Source: an uncultured Atopobiaceae bacterium (GTDB lineage Bacteria > Actinomycetota > Coriobacteriia > Coriobacteriales > Atopobiaceae). Taken from it: a stretch of 6,499 nucleotides of DNA. The stretch spans positions 1 to 6,499 of the forward strand of contig CAMYZR010000081.1 in the NCBI GenBank assembly GCA_947303905.1, written 5' to 3'. The translations under genes were made by a program, and so were the position numbers. The notes beneath the pieces are model-generated. The model was given only the letters and a program-made list of their open reading frames with translations. It was not told the origin of the DNA and did no database searches. This document shows positions 4,716-6,499 of this stretch, one piece after another (position 1 is the first letter of the stretch; each line of letters begins with the position of its first letter).

Positions 4716-6227
4716 CTACTTCTTGGCGTAGAAGGCCTTGAGGTCGGCGCCCATCTGCTTGAGCGTGGGCTCGTCGACGTAGGCCATGTGGCCACAGCCG
4801 TAGCGGTGCCACTCCAGGCGCTCCTTGAGCGCATCCGAGAGGAACTGGCAGCTCATGTCATGCACGACGTTCCACCAGGTCGTGGCGGCGTCGTAGCGGC
4901 CGCCGATGATGCAGACCTTCATGCGGGGATTGCGGCGCATCGCCACCGCGATGTCGTAAGCCACATTGGGAGAGCTGCTCGGCCACGAGAAGCCCGGCTG
5001 CTGGTGCTCCCACTTCCACTTGGTCCCCACGTTCTCGTAGTTGCTCGTGAGGTAGCGCGCAGGGCTCTTGTAGCCCAGCTCGTCATGCAGGAAGGCGCGG
5101 AAGGCGTTGGTCCAGCTGGCGTCCACGGCGTCATCGGCGGCGTCCTCGCCGGCAAACCAGTCGGACGACTGCTGCACAGCCACGGGGGCATCCGAGGCAA
5201 AGCGCATGTCGAGACGGCCGATGGCCTTGTTCTCGTCTGCCAGGAGGTTGCGGCGGAAGTCCTCGAGCGTTATGCGCAGGCGACGAGAGCGGATCAGGGC
5301 CTCGGGCAGGCCGATGATGTGTGCGAGCTGGCGTGCGACGCGCTCCTCGCGCTCGGGCGAGAGCCGGTCGCCGCGAAGCAGCGCCGGGGCCAGAACGCCC
5401 TCGGTGAAGTCCATCGCCTGGTCAAACCACTGGTCGGGATCGGCGCCCTCGCCCGCGCGGCCGAAGAACTGCGCAGTCGCAGCCATGGTCGGCGTCATGC
5501 CGAGATGGTAGAGATCCTCGCCCTCGATGGTCTGGACCCAATCGAAGATGGCCGAAAGCATGACCACGCCACAGACCTTGACGCTGCGCTCGCCCAGAAG
5601 GCGCATGAGCACGGCGTTGCGCACGGTGCCGTAGCTCTCGCCAAAGAGGTAGAGCGGAGACGCCCAGCGGCCGTTCTCCTCGAGCCACGTGGTGATGGCG
5701 CGGGCAAAGCAGTCCGCGTCGCCATCAACGCCGAAGATCTTGGAGGTGTCGGCGCCTTCGGCAACCGTGGAGTAGCCAGTGCCCAGCGCGTCGAGGAAGA
5801 CGAGGTCGGACTGGCGCAGCAGCGTCTGGGGGTTGTCCTCCACCTCGATGGGATAGGACAGGTGGTTGACGCCGTCGGTCTTGACGCGACGAGGGCCGAT
5901 GCCACCGAAGTTGATGGGCACCGAGGCGCAACCGGGGCCGCCGTTGTAGCAGAAGGTCACGGGACGGGTGACGTCGGCTTTGTCCCCTGCGTCGACCTTC
6001 ACGTAGGCGAGCGAGAACATCTGGCCCATCAGGGCGCCGGTGTCGCTACGCACGTCGAGATGGGAGGCACAGGCGGTGTAGTCGATGCGCTCGTCTCCAG
6101 ACGTCCAGGATAGGCGAGCCGAAGCCGCCTCGGGCGTCTTGATGTGCGGATCGGCCGGGACGGTCATGAAGGGACTGTTCTGCGCGGGGTGCTGAGCCTG
6201 CGCTTCCGGCGTGGCTTGTTCTGACAT
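4716..6227 (-). CDS. Serine carboxypeptidase-like peptidase, family S10, no signal peptide
   Basis: The product is 503 aa with an alpha/beta-hydrolase layout. The nucleophile is S198 in GESYG, the acid D446 in GGRYDAAT and the base H480 in GCGHMAY, in the correct order for an S10 catalytic triad. NGGPGC (95-100) forms the oxyanion region and DALGTGYS (147-154) is the second family block. The predicted activity is removal of C-terminal residues from peptides. No signal peptide or lipobox is seen; the first 25 residues are polar, so the enzyme is probably cytoplasmic, unlike secreted or lysosomal relatives. The start at 6227 is chosen because AAGGAG lies 5 nt upstream; extending to 6308 would run through the promoter and leader. 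The gene appears monocistronic, preceded by a minus-strand terminator and followed by the shared terminator at 4645-4678. The family is firm; the physiological substrate is unknown. Confidence 0.95.
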   Translation of the reverse strand: MSEQATPEAQAQHPAQNSPFMTVPADPHIKTPEAASARLSWTSGDERIDYTACASHLDVRSDTGALMGQMFSLAYVKVDAGDKADVTRPVTFCYNGGPGCASVPINFGGIGPRRVKTDGVNHLSYPIEVEDNPQTLLRQSDLVFLDALGTGYSTVAEGADTSKIFGVDGDADCFARAITTWLEENGRWASPLYLFGESYGTVRNAVLMRLLGERSVKVCGVVMLSAIFDWVQTIEGEDLYHLGMTPTMAATAQFFGRAGEGADPDQWFDQAMDFTEGVLAPALLRGDRLSPEREERVARQLAHIIGLPEALIRSRRLRITLEDFRRNLLADENKAIGRLDMRFASDAPVAVQQSSDWFAGEDAADDAVDASWTNAFRAFLHDELGYKSPARYLTSNYENVGTKWKWEHQQPGFSWPSSSPNVAYDIAVAMRRNPRMKVCIIGGRYDAATTWWNVVHDMSCQFLSDALKERLEWHRYGCGHMAYVDEPTLKQMGADLKAFYAKK

Positions 6228-6231
6228 ATGA

Positions 6232-6282
6232 GCTCCTTGGTTTGCGCGCCCGTCGAGCGGGCAGTGACGTGTACCAAGAAGC
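6232..6282 (-). promoter_or_regulatory. Inverted repeat covering the S10 gene ribosome binding site
   Basis: The minus strand reads GCTTCTTGGT at 6282-6273 and ACCAAGGAGC at 6241-6232. They can form 10 pairs including one G-U, enclosing a small hairpin (GCCCG/CGGGC, 6248-6262). The second arm contains the whole Shine-Dalgarno AAGGAG. If transcription starts near 6276, only about the lower half of the stem is in the mRNA, so the regulatory meaning depends on the true start. Confidence 0.4.
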
Positions 6283-6288
6283 AGTATA
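6283..6288 (-). promoter_or_regulatory. Candidate -10 box of the S10 peptidase gene
   Basis: The minus strand reads TATACT, five of six matches to TATAAT, predicting a start near 6276 and a leader of about 49 nt. The -35 region is poor (nothing better than half matches at normal spacing). Confidence 0.45.
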
Positions 6289-6322
6289 GAGGCAACGGGA
6301 GACTTCACGCGAGGCGCATATC

Positions 6323-6344
6323 AAAACCCGTACCGAAGACGGGT
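6323..6344 (-). terminator. Second minus-strand terminator upstream of the S10 gene
   Basis: On the minus strand ACCCGT and ACGGGT form a 6-bp stem around a loop containing CTTCGG (a UUCG-type tetraloop), followed by TTTTGATAT. It lies about 40 nt after the first terminator, so the pair may act as a tandem stop for the gene to the right, insulating the S10 promoter. Confidence 0.65.
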
Positions 6345-6382
6345 CTCCACCGGTTCGAACCCGCGCGACTCCCCCGGACATG

Positions 6383-6407
6383 AAAAAAGCCCCGGGGTCG
6401 GGGCTTT
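6383..6407 (-). terminator. Strong minus-strand rho-independent terminator
   Basis: On the minus strand AAAGCCCCG and CGGGGCTTT form a perfect 9-bp stem with a 4-nt loop (6407-6386), running straight into a tract of six T (6388-6383). No T-run follows on the plus strand, so it serves transcription from the right-hand edge: the partial gene, or a former tRNA gene. Confidence 0.88.
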
Positions 6408-6412
6408 GGGAT

Positions 6413-6499
6413 TCAATGGTGGACCGGCAGGGGTTCGCCGCGCCGCCTGCGGCGGCGCTCATGGGCCTCGGCCTTCGGCCTCGGCCCGCGAGGCGCCAC
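6413..6499 (-). CDS. Probable C-terminal end of an unidentified protein (partial)
   Basis: A minus-strand frame is open from the window edge to a TGA at 6415-6413, giving 28 residues. It stops 5 nt before the strong terminator. The third codon position is mostly G or C (23 of 27 codons after the first), as in the other genes. The tail is very basic, with six consecutive arginines (residues 15-20) followed by GEPLPVHH; such tails occur on RNA- or DNA-binding proteins, but the family cannot be told. A competing frame ends at 6459-6461, and the same bases also fit a tRNA 3' end, so the call is tentative. Confidence 0.4.
   Translation of the reverse strand: MAPRGPRPKAEAHERRRRRRGEPLPVHH
6417..6437 (-). 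other. tRNA 3'-end-like remnant (possible attachment-site core)
   Basis: Read on the minus strand, the segment fits tRNA positions 56 to 76. CGAAC matches the T-loop end, CCCTG would be the 3' T-stem, CCGGTCC the 3' acceptor strand, then A73 and an encoded CCA. A terminator follows 9 nt later, as after many tRNA genes. The 5' T-stem strand (CAGGG) and the rest of a tRNA are absent upstream: the match breaks inside the T-loop. This pattern is expected of a 3' tRNA fragment left by integration of an element into a tRNA gene. Chance similarity within a coding 3' end is the alternative. Confidence 0.3.

Noticed and set aside
4788..6113. Long plus-strand frame of 441 codons opposite the S10 peptidase gene
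   Set aside because: It lies entirely antisense to a gene with intact S10 motifs. Its translation is low-complexity, rich in A, G, V, H and R, with no family motif. Long antisense frames are expected where third positions are G or C.
6345..6382. Possible complete tRNA around GGTTCGAACC
   Set aside because: The 5' and 3' sides of the presumed T-stem do not pair (GCGGG against CGGTG), no CCA follows at the right distance, and no cloverleaf can be drawn.
6046..6462. Minus-strand frame of 138 codons spanning the S10 promoter and both right-hand terminators
   Set aside because: It would read through two hairpin terminators and overlap the S10 gene start in another frame; no motif is seen.
1..6499. 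CRISPR array, insertion sequence or transposase
   Set aside because: No regularly spaced repeats, no paired terminal inverted repeats with a transposase frame, and no recombinase motif are visible in the window.

Overview
The window is GC-rich, with strong G/C preference at third codon positions and clear Shine-Dalgarno sites. It suggests a high-GC Gram-positive bacterium. A lipoprotein-type solute-binding protein, a signal-less S10 peptidase and a tandem DUF1508 protein would fit an actinobacterium, possibly of the Coriobacteriia (Olsenella/Atopobium/Collinsella type). The taxon is an inference; no marker gene is present.

Layout. Positions 1-69 hold only the tail downstream of the first gene, with no clear terminator. 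Positions 70-3947 are a five-gene minus-strand run. In transcription order it encodes: a Tat-type lipoprotein amino-acid-binding protein (3947-3126); a permease (2999-2352); a GlnQ-type ATPase (2273-1515); a DapF-fold cofactor-independent amino-acid racemase that most resembles the CntK/histidine-racemase branch (1507-644); and an ADP-ribose-pyrophosphatase-type NUDIX hydrolase (669-70). A perfect 14-bp stem-loop sits between the binding-protein and permease genes, and the last three genes are closely packed or overlapping. A 301-bp divergent intergenic region (3948-4248) carries candidate promoters for both directions and three copies of TAACAC. On the plus strand, 4249-4623 encodes a two-repeat DUF1508 (YegP-like) protein. 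It converges on a minus-strand serine carboxypeptidase-like S10 peptidase (6227-4716), and the two share a bidirectional terminator at 4645-4678. The right end holds two minus-strand terminators, the probable 3' end of another minus-strand gene with an arginine-rich tail, and a short sequence that fits the 3' end of a tRNA from T-loop to CCA.

How the genes work together. The binding protein, permease and ATPase form one polar amino-acid ABC importer. The linked racemase suggests that the imported amino acid, or its D-form, is interconverted in the cytoplasm. The NUDIX enzyme is translationally coupled to the racemase but has no obvious metabolic link to it. The DUF1508 protein and the S10 peptidase look like independent single-gene units. 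The most interesting points are the importer-racemase operon, the Tat-lipoprotein binding protein, the intra-operon stem-loop, and the tRNA-3'-end-like remnant, which could mark an integration site at the right edge.
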